NCBI RefSeq assembly: GCF_934668725.1
Contig: NZ_CAKUOF010000011.1
Location: forward strand, 1-64,000
DNA length: 64,000 nt
Source: an uncultured Dysgonomonas sp.
GTDB taxonomy: Bacteria > Bacteroidota > Bacteroidia > Bacteroidales > Dysgonomonadaceae
Direction: 5' to 3'
Position 1 is the stretch's first letter, and each line of letters opens with the position of its first letter. A model generated the notes under the pieces. The model was not told the DNA's origin. It saw only the letters and a program-made list of their open reading frames with translations, and made no database searches. This document shows, one piece after another, positions 17,854 through 25,972 of the stretch. The translations under genes were made by a program, and so were the position numbers.

Positions 17854-17888
17854 GCAGTGGTCTGTAGTGATTACATGCCACTGCTTTT
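17854..17888 (+). terminator. Terminator-like hairpin in the leader of the secreted-protein cluster
   Basis: GCAGTGG pairs perfectly with CCACTGC across a 17-base loop and is followed by five T, then ATTTTA. It lies 37 bases before the start codon at 17926 and has no obvious gene of its own upstream. It may end a small RNA or act as an attenuator for the downstream genes. Confidence 0.55.
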
Positions 17889-17925
17889 TATTTTAATCTA
17901 CTAACTAATTAATAATAAGTAACTA

Positions 17926-18666
17926 ATGAAAATAAAGCGAAACCTATTAACTATACTATCCTTCTTTTGTGTCGGATGGCTTTCTGCTCAGATCGGAATT
18001 AATACCGAAAATCCGAATATCAGCAGTATTATACATATTGATGGAGCCGGAAATAATAGTACAAATATTTCAACAAAGTTTATTGATGATGTAACCTTTA
18101 CTAAAGATGGAAATCTTGGATTAGGAACTTTAAATCCACAAGCTAAAGTAGATGTCGATGGAACTTTTAGATATGTTGATGGGAATCAAAAAGAAGGGAG
18201 AATACTGAGAAGTGATGCACTGGGTAATGCCCGATGGCAAGACTTCACAGTTATAAATATTGCTATATGGAATATGCAGAATGCCAGTTTCCAAATTTCC
18301 AGTTATAATGAAATAAGGCTTTCGGGTACGTCGTCTATAAGTAACGATACAGGTATTGGTATTGAAAGTTCTATAGCAACCTCTTCGGTAAAAGTTCCAT
18401 CGGGAAGATATATAATATTTGTATCGTCTAATTTTACTGATGTTCAGGAAAATGGCTGGCTAAAATTATATATTGAAGGCAATCCTGCAGCAATATTTTC
18501 AACCTATTATAGCATGCAATTATCGGGTGTTGCAGCCTATTTGGAAACTAGTTCTACAGTTACGCTTTATCCTACTTTTCAGGCAGTAAATGATGGCGTT
18601 CCATATTTCAGACAACCGTCGTTTACATCCAGGTTAGATATGACTCTAACATTTATGAAGATATAA
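17926..18666 (+). CDS. Secreted stalk plus beta-domain protein, copy 1 of 3
   Basis: The 246-residue protein has a signal peptide ending near WLSAQ (residue 22). The mature N-terminus begins IGINTENPN and continues with HIDGAGNN, GNLGLGTLNPQAKVDVDGTF and a SDALGNARW segment. This repeating pattern is known from Bacteroidota surface proteins and resembles short phage-fibre-like stalks. The C-terminal 130 residues (from about VINIAIWNMQ) are predicted beta-rich, with PSGRYIIFVSSNF near the middle, compatible with a small jelly-roll fold such as a C1q/TNF-like domain. No catalytic residues are evident. It is the first of three tandem paralogues. Confidence 0.75.
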   Translation: MKIKRNLLTILSFFCVGWLSAQIGINTENPNISSIIHIDGAGNNSTNISTKFIDDVTFTKDGNLGLGTLNPQAKVDVDGTFRYVDGNQKEGRILRSDALGNARWQDFTVINIAIWNMQNASFQISSYNEIRLSGTSSISNDTGIGIESSIATSSVKVPSGRYIIFVSSNFTDVQENGWLKLYIEGNPAAIFSTYYSMQLSGVAAYLETSSTVTLYPTFQAVNDGVPYFRQPSFTSRLDMTLTFMKI

Positions 18667-18692
18667 TTAATGAAAAAAGAGTAATTTATAAT

Positions 18693-19478
18693 ATGAAAAA
18701 ATATATAATTATATTAATTGCTATTGCCGCAACATTGGTCGCTGAAGCCCAAGTAGTGGGAGTTAATACCAATTTTCCCTTACATCGTTTGCATATTGAC
18801 TCTAAAGGAGATAATACACAGTTTACAACAATTACCAGTCCCGAAACAGCAGATGACATTGTAGTAGACACATACGGTAATATGGGTATTGGGACTGCCA
18901 GCCCTACAGCCAAACTGGATATACGAAAAACTATGCAAATTGCAGATGGTACGCAAGCCAATTACAAGCTATTCTCATCAACAAATAGTGAGGGTTTGGG
19001 AAAATGGGTTGATCCTAACAGCCTATTTAATCCTACTGCAACTTGGAAAATATCTACTGGCAATATTACAATAAACGGACTTACTTTCTTTAGAAATGCT
19101 ACATATACTGCTACAATTCAGGATAATGGAGTTGGTATTTCAAAGAATGCAGATTGTGTTGTAGTTCCCCCCGGTACCTATATTGTCATATTTAGTGGAG
19201 AGATCGTGAATGTTAGTGAGAATTTAGCAATGAGAATACTTGATGCAACTACAGTTGCATTAACAGATGCCGCAGCTCCACAAGTTTGGGGTGCAGATTA
19301 TTATGAAAAGTTGGCAGGTTCTTCTTTTATGCTTAATGTAACTATGCCTATGACGCTGGGAATAAGAATGCATGGCTCAGCAGGCTCTAGTATGCCAACC
19401 GCATATCCATTCTTTAAGTTTGCTCCTTTTTATAATGTTTCGGTTTGGTTTCAAATGATGTTTATAAAGGTATCCTAA
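18693..19478 (+). CDS. Secreted stalk plus beta-domain protein, copy 2 of 3
   Basis: The 261-residue paralogue starts 27 bases after copy 1. The signal peptide ends at about VAEAQ (residue 20). The stalk carries VGVNTNFPLHRLHIDSKGDN, then GNMGIGTASPTAKLDIR, IADGTQ and a GLGKWVDP segment equivalent to the NGNAxW end of the other copies. The beta-rich C-terminal domain includes VVPPGTYIVIFSGEIVNV, equivalent to the PSGRYIIFVSSNF strand in copy 1. Identity to copies 1 and 3 appears low overall but the pattern is shared, suggesting an old duplication followed by divergence, possibly of ligand specificity. Confidence 0.75.
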   Translation: MKKYIIILIAIAATLVAEAQVVGVNTNFPLHRLHIDSKGDNTQFTTITSPETADDIVVDTYGNMGIGTASPTAKLDIRKTMQIADGTQANYKLFSSTNSEGLGKWVDPNSLFNPTATWKISTGNITINGLTFFRNATYTATIQDNGVGISKNADCVVVPPGTYIVIFSGEIVNVSENLAMRILDATTVALTDAAAPQVWGADYYEKLAGSSFMLNVTMPMTLGIRMHGSAGSSMPTAYPFFKFAPFYNVSVWFQMMFIKVS

Positions 19479-19492
19479 AATAATAATAGATT

Positions 19493-20263
19493 ATGAAATA
19501 TTTATATATAACTGTTGTATTGATTTGTTGTTTTTCTTATAATATTAATTCCCAGGTGGCTATTAATACTACTTCTCCTCAAGGTGTGTTTCATATTGAT
19601 GCTAAAGGAAATAATACTTCTGCACTATCCTTGACTGAACTCAATGATGACTTTATTGTTTCTGCTGGTGGAAATGTGGGTATTGGAGCTATGCCTTCAG
19701 CCACTAGTAATGTATTTATAAATGGGAATTTAAGAATAAATGATGGTACAGCAGCTGAGGATTATGTCTTACAATCTGATGCTAATGGTAATGCATCATG
19801 GACAAAGCTTGTGATGGGAGACAAGTCGATGGTCTGGTTTATTAATAACAGCGGGTTCATTTTTACAGGAGCAGAACAGGATCTTATTGCATCTAATGCG
19901 ACGACAGACTTTGCTTTAGAGGTTAATCAGATCGGTGCGATATTGGGAAATGATAAAATGACCGTTACCATTCCTAAAGGGCAGTATTTAATGACTTTTA
20001 ATGGTGATGTCAATGGATATGAATGGGGTACAGTACGAATAAGGAATGCAACGAATAATGTTCTAGTGAAGGAATATGCTTATAGAAACTGGCTAACAGG
20101 TATTGGTGAGTATTTGGCTTTCGAGGAGGATACAAAGATCAAACTAACATTTACCATGGTTACATATACTGCAGGTCAGATTCCCTCATTTTACTTAAAT
20201 GCAGCAGATAGACCGAATAAATCAATCTATTACAGATTATCATTGTTTAAGCTTAATATATAG
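19493..20263 (+). CDS. Secreted stalk plus beta-domain protein, copy 3 of 3
   Basis: The 256-residue paralogue starts 14 bases after copy 2. The signal peptide ends near NINSQ (residue 21), and the mature protein begins VAINTTSPQGVFHIDAKGNN. The stalk continues with GNVGIGAMPSATSNVFINGNL, RINDGTAAEDYVLQSDANG and ASWTKL. The C-terminal domain has IPKGQYLMTFNGDVNG, the same core strand as in the other two copies, and ends IYYRLSLFKLNI, matching the hydrophobic C-terminal strands of copies 1 and 2. A strong bidirectional terminator follows, so the three genes form a closed unit. Confidence 0.75.
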   Translation: MKYLYITVVLICCFSYNINSQVAINTTSPQGVFHIDAKGNNTSALSLTELNDDFIVSAGGNVGIGAMPSATSNVFINGNLRINDGTAAEDYVLQSDANGNASWTKLVMGDKSMVWFINNSGFIFTGAEQDLIASNATTDFALEVNQIGAILGNDKMTVTIPKGQYLMTFNGDVNGYEWGTVRIRNATNNVLVKEYAYRNWLTGIGEYLAFEEDTKIKLTFTMVTYTAGQIPSFYLNAADRPNKSIYYRLSLFKLNI

Positions 20264-20277
20264 ATAGGTAATGAAAT

Positions 20278-20316
20278 AAAAAAGCCACTGGTTCGAAAAC
20301 GAACAGTGGCTTTTTT
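20278..20316. terminator. Bidirectional terminator between the cluster and dnaJ
   Basis: AAAAAAGCCACTG and CAGTGGCTTTTTT pair with an inner TTCG/CGAA extension. Flanking A and T runs serve both the secreted-protein cluster and the convergent dnaJ gene. Confidence 0.85.
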
Positions 20317-20331
20317 ATTGAAAAGCTACAA

Positions 20332-21474
20332 TCAATCAAACATACGTCTGAAATGACTGAATATTTTGTCTTTAATAGATTTATTCGGCTGGAAATTGGG
20401 AGAGTTCTCAAGCCCTGAAAGAATATTCTTTTCGGCATCATCTAATTTTTCAGGTATGTAAACACTGATATTTATCAACAAATCACCTGTTCCATATCGA
20501 TGAACGCTTGGTAATCCTTTGTTTTTTAAACGAAGTACTTTTCCTGGTTGAGTTCCGGCATCAATTTTAACTTTTACTTTTCCGTCTATGGTTGGTATCT
20601 CGATGCTGCCGCCCAAAGCTGCTGTTGAAACACTTAGCAATAGATTGTAAACGACATCGTTTTCATCTCGAAGTAATTCGGGATGTGGTTCTTCTTCAAC
20701 GACAATCAAAAGATCACCGTTGACTCCTCCATGACGTGCTGCATTACCTTTTCCGCTCATGGATAGCTGCATACCTTCGGCAACTCCTGCAGGAATATTG
20801 ATTGTAATTACTTCTTCTTCGCGGATAATACCTTCGCCTGAGCAGTGAGGACATTTTTTTGTGATGTTTTTGCCTTCTCCATTACAAGCCGAGCAAGTGG
20901 TTTGAGTTTGCATTTGCCCCAACATAGTATTTACGATACGGGTTTGTGTTCCCGATCCGTTACAAGTCGAACAAGTTGTGTATGCAGTTCCGTTTTCGGC
21001 TCCGTTTCCTTTGCAGTGTTGACAGGCTACGTATTTTTTTACTTTTATTTTTTTCTCAACACCTGTAGCTATTTCTTTAAGTGTAAGTTTTACTTTCACA
21101 CGTAGGTCAGAACCTCTGTTGGTACGTCTGCCGCCACCCCCGCCGAATCCTCCAAAGCCGCCACCGAAATGACCGCCAAAGATGTCTCCGAATTGAGAGA
21201 AAATATCGTCCATCGAGAATCCTCCGCCCGAATGTCCTCCAAAACCTCCGGGAGCTTCGTGACCATATCTGTCGTATTTAGCACGTTTTTGTTCGTCACT
21301 CAGTATTTCATAAGCTTCTGCTGCCTCTTTAAATTTTTCTTCTGCAGCAGCATCACCCGGATTTTTATCCGGGTGATATTGAATTGCTTTCTTTTTATAT
21401 GCCTTTTTTATTTCCGTTATTGTCGCAGTTCGGGAAACTTCTAGTACTTCGTAATAATCTCTTTTCTTAGCCAT
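20332..21474 (-). CDS. dnaJ: Molecular chaperone DnaJ
   Basis: The 380-residue type I J-protein is the co-chaperone of DnaK. The J domain covers residues 1-70 with the HPD motif at 34-36. A long Gly/Phe-rich region follows at about 75-120 (GGFGGHSGGGFSMDD and further). Four CxxCxGxG zinc-binding repeats are intact: CQHCKGNG, CSTCNGSG, CSACNGEG and CPHCSGEG. The C-terminal substrate-binding domains run to the end. The gene lies 27 bases downstream of grpE in the same direction. dnaK is not in this window. Confidence 0.97.
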   Translation of the reverse strand: MAKKRDYYEVLEVSRTATITEIKKAYKKKAIQYHPDKNPGDAAAEEKFKEAAEAYEILSDEQKRAKYDRYGHEAPGGFGGHSGGGFSMDDIFSQFGDIFGGHFGGGFGGFGGGGGRRTNRGSDLRVKVKLTLKEIATGVEKKIKVKKYVACQHCKGNGAENGTAYTTCSTCNGSGTQTRIVNTMLGQMQTQTTCSACNGEGKNITKKCPHCSGEGIIREEEVITINIPAGVAEGMQLSMSGKGNAARHGGVNGDLLIVVEEEPHPELLRDENDVVYNLLLSVSTAALGGSIEIPTIDGKVKVKIDAGTQPGKVLRLKNKGLPSVHRYGTGDLLINISVYIPEKLDDAEKNILSGLENSPNFQPNKSIKDKIFSHFRRMFD

Positions 21475-21501
21475 CTTTTTAGTTTTCTAAGGTGTACAAC
21501 C

Positions 21502-22047
21502 TTATTTTGCAACAATTACTTTAGGGAAACGAATTACTTTGTCGTTTAGTGTATACCCTTTCTGTATGCAGTCTATAATTTTATCTTTTTGATCTTCGCT
21601 TTGAGCGGGTACAGTAGTAATTGCTTCATGCTTTTCTGTATCAAATGTTTCGCCTAAAGCTTCTATTTCTTTTACTCCGTTTTGAGCTAAAAAGTTTAAG
21701 AACTTATTGTAGATTAATTCTACACCTTCTCTTGCATCATCAGGTATATTAGGAAGTGCCCTTTCAAAATCATCAACAATTGTAAGAACTCCTAAAATAG
21801 CTTTTTCATTGCCGGTCTTCAACAGGTCGGCCTTTTCTTTCATCGTTCGTCTGCGATAATTGTCAAATTCGGCATGCAAACGTAAATACGAATCATTTAA
21901 ATCTTCAAATTTTTTTTCTAAATTTTCCGCCAGATTGGCACTTTCTTTCTCTTGATCGATGTCATCAATCTGTTCATTTGTCACATCCTCAATGTTTAAA
22001 TCATTTTCTAGTGACTCTAGCTCTTCGTTTTTGTTAGTATCCTTCAT
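21502..22047 (-). CDS. grpE: Nucleotide exchange factor GrpE
   Basis: The 181-residue protein exchanges ADP for ATP on DnaK. It begins with an acidic, disordered N-terminus (residues 1-40), then the long coiled-coil helix (EDLNDSYLRLHAEFDNYRRR) and the beta-domain with EALGETFDTEKHEAI and KGYTLNDKVIRFPKVIV, all typical of GrpE. It is the first gene of the grpE-dnaJ pair. The region upstream has -7-like boxes on the minus strand at 22157-22164 and 22211-22218. No CIRCE operator is seen. Confidence 0.96.
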   Translation of the reverse strand: MKDTNKNEELESLENDLNIEDVTNEQIDDIDQEKESANLAENLEKKFEDLNDSYLRLHAEFDNYRRRTMKEKADLLKTGNEKAILGVLTIVDDFERALPNIPDDAREGVELIYNKFLNFLAQNGVKEIEALGETFDTEKHEAITTVPAQSEDQKDKIIDCIQKGYTLNDKVIRFPKVIVAK

Positions 22048-22368
22048 ATCTTAATTGCTTTCTTTTTGCTGTTATATAAATAATTAAGACATATATCTGT
22101 TTTAGACAGATCATGTCTTTTATGCCATTCACTATATACTCTTACAAAATCTTTGCCAAAGATAGGAAATTTAGAGAATTTTAAAGATAACAGGGTTTCG
22201 AGGACAGATACAAAGTTATTATCTTTGTGTACTTCTCGATTTATAAAGAGTGGTTTATTAATATTGATGTTAGAGACTTCTTTGTCTTGATCAACAATTT
22301 TAATTACGTTCTGTTATTATTAAAATAATGTAATCTTATTTACGAGATATAAATATATAATAGTTGAT
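22048..22368. other. Divergent regulatory region between grpE and an SLC13 permease
   Basis: These 321 bases contain CAAAGATA at 22157-22164 (a perfect minus-strand TATCTTTG) within the 15-base inverted repeat ATCTTTGCCAAAGAT (22149-22163), and the back-to-back boxes at 22211-22227. No gene is seen. Confidence 0.5.
22211..22227. promoter_or_regulatory. Back-to-back divergent -7 elements
   Basis: CAAAGTTA (minus strand TAACTTTG, 22211-22218) abuts TATCTTTG on the plus strand (22220-22227). Each is a perfect TAnnTTTG, one pointing toward grpE and one toward the SLC13 gene. A TTTC at 22196-22199 could serve as a weak plus-strand -33 element. Confidence 0.5.
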
Positions 22369-24225
22369 ATGGGATTGAATGAGATTTTTACACCGATGAA
22401 TATTACATTGATAATATTATTTGTTTCATCGGCATTCTTTATGAGTGGTAAAGTAAGATCAGATTTGGTTGCGATGTGTGCGCTTCTTGCATTGGTCATT
22501 ACGAATATTATAACACCGACAGAAGCATTGTCGGGCTTTTCAAGTTCTATTGTATTGATGATGGTAGGACTGTTTATTGTCGGGGGAGGTATCTTTCGTA
22601 CAGGGCTTGCAAAACTGATAAGTTCCAAGATACTTCGTTTGGCAGGAGATAGCGAAACCAAGCTATTTTTATTAGTTATGTTGGTGACTGCTTCGATAGG
22701 TGCTTTTGTTAGTAATACGGGTACTGTAGCGGTGATGATGCCTATTGTTGTGAGTATTGCTGTGAGTGCCAATATTAGCCCCAGACGATTTTTGATGCCT
22801 TTGGCTTTTGCTAGTAGTATGGGGATATTAACCTTAATTGCGACTCCTCCCAACTTAATTATCAGTGAAGAATTACAAAAGAATGGGTTCGAGGCTTTGA
22901 GTTTTTTTTCGTTTACCCCTGTAGGTCTAATTTGTTTAGGAATAGGGATTGTTGTTCTATATTTTTTAAGCAAAATATTCTTGTCGAAAGATGACAAAGT
23001 AAATGATGATAAAAGAAAAGGAAAGACTTTGGATGATTTAGCAGATGAATACCAATTACATAAGCTAACTCATTTGAGTATTCCCGATCACTCGGATATG
23101 ATTGGTAAAACATTGCGGGAACTAACTATACCCGGTCTTTATAATATAAGTGTGGTAACTGTCGAAAAGATTGTAAACACCTCTCGGTTCAATAAGAGTG
23201 TGAATGAGGTTGTCGCAGGACCTAATACAGTAATCGAAAAGGGTGATATACTTGTTTGTTACGGTAAAAAAAGCAACCTGACTCGTTTTATCGAAGAGAA
23301 AGAATTGTCATTGGTTGAGAAAGAGGGGGCTGGCAAAGATATTTTCGATTTTAAAGATATAGGTATTGCAGAAGTATTTATCATGCCTAACTCAAAACTT
23401 GTAAACCGTACTATTATAGATGCCCATTTCAGAGATGAGTTTAATGTAAATATACTCGGTATTCAGCGGAATAATGAGTATAAAATGAGCGATTTACAGA
23501 AAGAGAAGCTTCATTCGGGCGATGCTCTTCTTATACAAGGTACATGGGGCGATATTGCAAGTCTCGGAAATCGTCAGGAAGATCTGGTACTGGTAGGTCA
23601 GCCTTTGGAAGAAGCCGCAAAAGTTACGTTGGATCATAAAGCACCCGTGGCAGCTATTATAATGATACTTATGGTGATTGCTATGGTGAGTAATATTGTA
23701 GCTCCCGTAATTGCTGTATTGACGGCTGCCGTGATGATGGTTATAACAGGTTGCCTTCGCAATATGGAAGAAGCATATAAAAATATAAACTGGGAGAGTG
23801 TTGTTCTTATTGCCGGTATGATGCCTATGGCAGTTGCTTTTGAGCAGACAGGTGCTGCAGGTATTATATCGGGTACACTTGTTGACGGGTTGGGACCCTA
23901 TGGGCCTTATGCTTTATTAGCCGGAATTTACTTCGGAACTTCTACTTTAACTATGTTTATAAGTAATACGGCAACCGCTTTGCTTTTTGCCCCTATCGGT
24001 ATGCAGGCGGCTGTAAATATGGGGGTAAGCCCTTATCCGTTTATGTTTGCGGTAGCAGTAGCTGCCAGTATGTGTTTTGCTTCGCCATTCTCCACAGCCC
24101 CTAATGCTTTGGTGATGTCGGCAGGTAAATATAAGTTTATGGATTATATTAAAGTCGGATTGCCTTTACAAATTATAATGGGAATAGTAATGATTCTGGC
24201 ATTGCCATTGTTATTTCCATTTTAA
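22369..24225 (+). CDS. SLC13/DASS-family permease with two RCK C-type domains
   Basis: The 618-residue inner-membrane transporter has several hydrophobic helices at both ends and a soluble insert at about residues 215-395. The insert holds two TrkA-C (RCK_C) regulatory domains, seen as IGKTLRELTIPGLYNISVVTVEK...GDILVCYG and MPNSKLVNRTIIDAHFRDEFNVNILGI...GDALLIQG. The membrane part has the conserved SNTGTVAVMMPI and SNTATALLFAPI loops of the divalent anion:Na+ symporter superfamily. The substrate (dicarboxylate, sulfate or other anion) cannot be assigned. It is a single-gene unit divergent from grpE and ends in a strong terminator. Confidence 0.9.
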   Translation: MGLNEIFTPMNITLIILFVSSAFFMSGKVRSDLVAMCALLALVITNIITPTEALSGFSSSIVLMMVGLFIVGGGIFRTGLAKLISSKILRLAGDSETKLFLLVMLVTASIGAFVSNTGTVAVMMPIVVSIAVSANISPRRFLMPLAFASSMGILTLIATPPNLIISEELQKNGFEALSFFSFTPVGLICLGIGIVVLYFLSKIFLSKDDKVNDDKRKGKTLDDLADEYQLHKLTHLSIPDHSDMIGKTLRELTIPGLYNISVVTVEKIVNTSRFNKSVNEVVAGPNTVIEKGDILVCYGKKSNLTRFIEEKELSLVEKEGAGKDIFDFKDIGIAEVFIMPNSKLVNRTIIDAHFRDEFNVNILGIQRNNEYKMSDLQKEKLHSGDALLIQGTWGDIASLGNRQEDLVLVGQPLEEAAKVTLDHKAPVAAIIMILMVIAMVSNIVAPVIAVLTAAVMMVITGCLRNMEEAYKNINWESVVLIAGMMPMAVAFEQTGAAGIISGTLVDGLGPYGPYALLAGIYFGTSTLTMFISNTATALLFAPIGMQAAVNMGVSPYPFMFAVAVAASMCFASPFSTAPNALVMSAGKYKFMDYIKVGLPLQIIMGIVMILALPLLFPF

Positions 24226-24228
24226 AAT

Positions 24229-24268
24229 AAAAACAAAAAGGCTATACGAAAATAGCCTTTTTGTTTTA
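24229..24268. terminator. Bidirectional terminator after the SLC13 permease
   Basis: AACAAAAAGGCTAT pairs with ATAGCCTTTTTGTT around a six-base loop. It lies between convergent genes and can serve both. Confidence 0.88.
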
Positions 24269-24272
24269 TACA

Positions 24273-25808
24273 TTATTTCTTTAGAAGTATTTCATCTATT
24301 ATCTGTTGCATCCTAATATTTCCTGGATAACCTGTGGTTTGATTTTTCAAAATACCGTCTGCATTATAAAGTTGATAAGTCGGTATTCCACTAAAATCGA
24401 AACTATCCAGCAAATAATCCCATTGTTCACCTGATAGATAGTATTGCTCTCCCCCGATGCCTTTTATTTTTTCTTTCCAAAGTTTTAGAGGCGATGAAGT
24501 ATTGGTTATATATACAAATACGATGTCTTTATTTTTATAATTTCTTTTTACTTCTCTGAATTCTTTCATTGCCGATAAGCAAGGTCCGCACCATGTAGCC
24601 CAGAAATCAACAAAAACAGCTTTTCCTTTATATTGCGAGATAATAGCATTCATCAGTTCTTTATTTTCGACGCTAGGTGTATTCCTTATGATAGGGCTTG
24701 TTGTTTGCTCTGCTAAGCTTATAATCTCTTCATTTCTTTTTAATAGAATCTTTGAGATGTCTTTGTTCTTGAAATAGTTCTTAATATTTGCTATTTGTTT
24801 TTCGGATAAAGGCATTAACTCATTTTCGAACTGGGAGGTATAGGCATTAATAGCTAGCATATCATAAAATAAGCCGTTGTCAGAACCTATTAGTGTAGCT
24901 ATTGTAGTTTTTACTTCTTTAAGCCATTCGTCTATCGGGGTATCTTCGATTTTGGGTATATTTAAAGTATTGTCAAAAAGTATTTTTTGAAATACTTCGG
25001 AATAGGTTGTATTATATATGTACTGTGGGTTATTCAGGTCAAAATACTGAAGAAAGTTGTAATATGATATATCAGGCTTTTGCGGAGTGAAATTATCCGG
25101 TTCTTCTTTTGTTCTGAAGTTCTGATAATTTAATTCTATATAGCCTGCATAATCAAGGAGACATCCGGATAGGTAAAATAATTTAAACTCATTCTTAACG
25201 AAATTTTTTGTGCTTAGGGATAAGGTTGTATCATTGGCTGCTATATTTAAAATTTTCTCCATATTTTTAATAGCAATAGCAGCAAAATCTTTTGGAGCCA
25301 TTTTATAGTAAGTAGAGTCGGCTGAAGGTGTAGTGTACATTTGAGTCAAAACTTCTCCCAGATTTAATATATCTTCTGTAGTTAATCCTATTGGATTAGA
25401 AAGGCTAATATTAATATTACCATTTTTATTATCGACTATTGTAAGCTTTGTTTCTTTGGCTGTGCCTAATCCGATGATTAAATTTTTATTAAGTGCTTCT
25501 ATATTGATAATGCCAATCATATAATCCGCTTCCAGCGGAACATCGAATTCGAAACTGCCATCTTTGTTTAAAGATGTTTCCAGTCTAGAAGGGACACCAC
25601 TAACAGGATTGGGAATAAAAAGTTTGATTGTGGGCTGGTCTTCTCCTTCGTTAAGCTCAAAATTCTCGATTTTACCAATAACCTTAGCTATAGCCGATTC
25701 TATTCTGGGTTCGGGAAATTGATTTTTGTTAGAAGATGTACAAGCAAGGAAGAGACAATTTATGAATAGTATAAATATTACTTTGTAGTAAATTAGTTTG
25801 TTTTTCAT
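24273..25808 (-). CDS. TlpA-type thioredoxin-fold lipoprotein
   Basis: The 511-residue lipoprotein has a signal peptide ending at LFLAC (Cys23). Residues about 35-135 form a beta-sandwich of the DUF4369 or transthyretin-like type (IGKIENFELNEG, KDGSFEFDVPLEADY). A helical region of about 220 residues follows. The C-terminal 140 residues are a TlpA/ResA thioredoxin domain with FWATWCGPC and the redox pair Cys406 and Cys410, then the cis-Pro loop SGIPTYQL. Bacteroidota encode many such proteins, which are thought to act in periplasmic disulfide reduction. The specific partner is unknown. Confidence 0.88.
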   Translation of the reverse strand: MKNKLIYYKVIFILFINCLFLACTSSNKNQFPEPRIESAIAKVIGKIENFELNEGEDQPTIKLFIPNPVSGVPSRLETSLNKDGSFEFDVPLEADYMIGIINIEALNKNLIIGLGTAKETKLTIVDNKNGNINISLSNPIGLTTEDILNLGEVLTQMYTTPSADSTYYKMAPKDFAAIAIKNMEKILNIAANDTTLSLSTKNFVKNEFKLFYLSGCLLDYAGYIELNYQNFRTKEEPDNFTPQKPDISYYNFLQYFDLNNPQYIYNTTYSEVFQKILFDNTLNIPKIEDTPIDEWLKEVKTTIATLIGSDNGLFYDMLAINAYTSQFENELMPLSEKQIANIKNYFKNKDISKILLKRNEEIISLAEQTTSPIIRNTPSVENKELMNAIISQYKGKAVFVDFWATWCGPCLSAMKEFREVKRNYKNKDIVFVYITNTSSPLKLWKEKIKGIGGEQYYLSGEQWDYLLDSFDFSGIPTYQLYNADGILKNQTTGYPGNIRMQQIIDEILLKK

Positions 25809-25972
25809 AAGTTATCTAATTTGAAATTGGTGTCAATTCATTAAAAATAGAGAAAAATACTGTGATTTAATTCTTTTTATGAAGAAAAATGACGATTTGA
25901 CCTTTAACGGTACTTACAGTGTATAGTAGAAAATTTATTTTAGTTATCTTTAGCAAATTTTTTTAATAAACT

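Larger units (their letters stand above)
17261..17925. other. Long intergenic region between regulator and secreted-protein cluster
   Basis: These 665 bases hold the regulator's terminator at 17328-17376, several TAnnTTTG-like boxes (a perfect TACTTTTG at 17497-17504), and a terminator-like hairpin at 17854-17888 just before the first secreted-protein gene. Short open frames exist but lack family features or start signals. A small RNA ending at the hairpin, or a regulated leader, is possible. Confidence 0.5.

Noticed and set aside
17426..17867. Two short overlapping frames (71 and 83 residues) in the intergenic region before the secreted-protein cluster
   Set aside because: Composition is AT-driven with no signal peptide, domain or plausible start context, and they overlap a terminator-like hairpin and promoter-like boxes.
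17926..20263. Prophage tail-fibre genes
   Set aside because: The stalk motif resembles fibres, but each protein has a signal peptide and no phage structural, lysis or integrase genes are nearby.
22048..22368. CIRCE operator for grpE-dnaJ
   Set aside because: No TTAGCACTC-N9-GAGTGCTAA inverted repeat is present.
25809..25972. Possible purine riboswitch ahead of the xanthine permease
   Set aside because: The leader lacks the conserved stems and loop-loop motif of purine aptamers.
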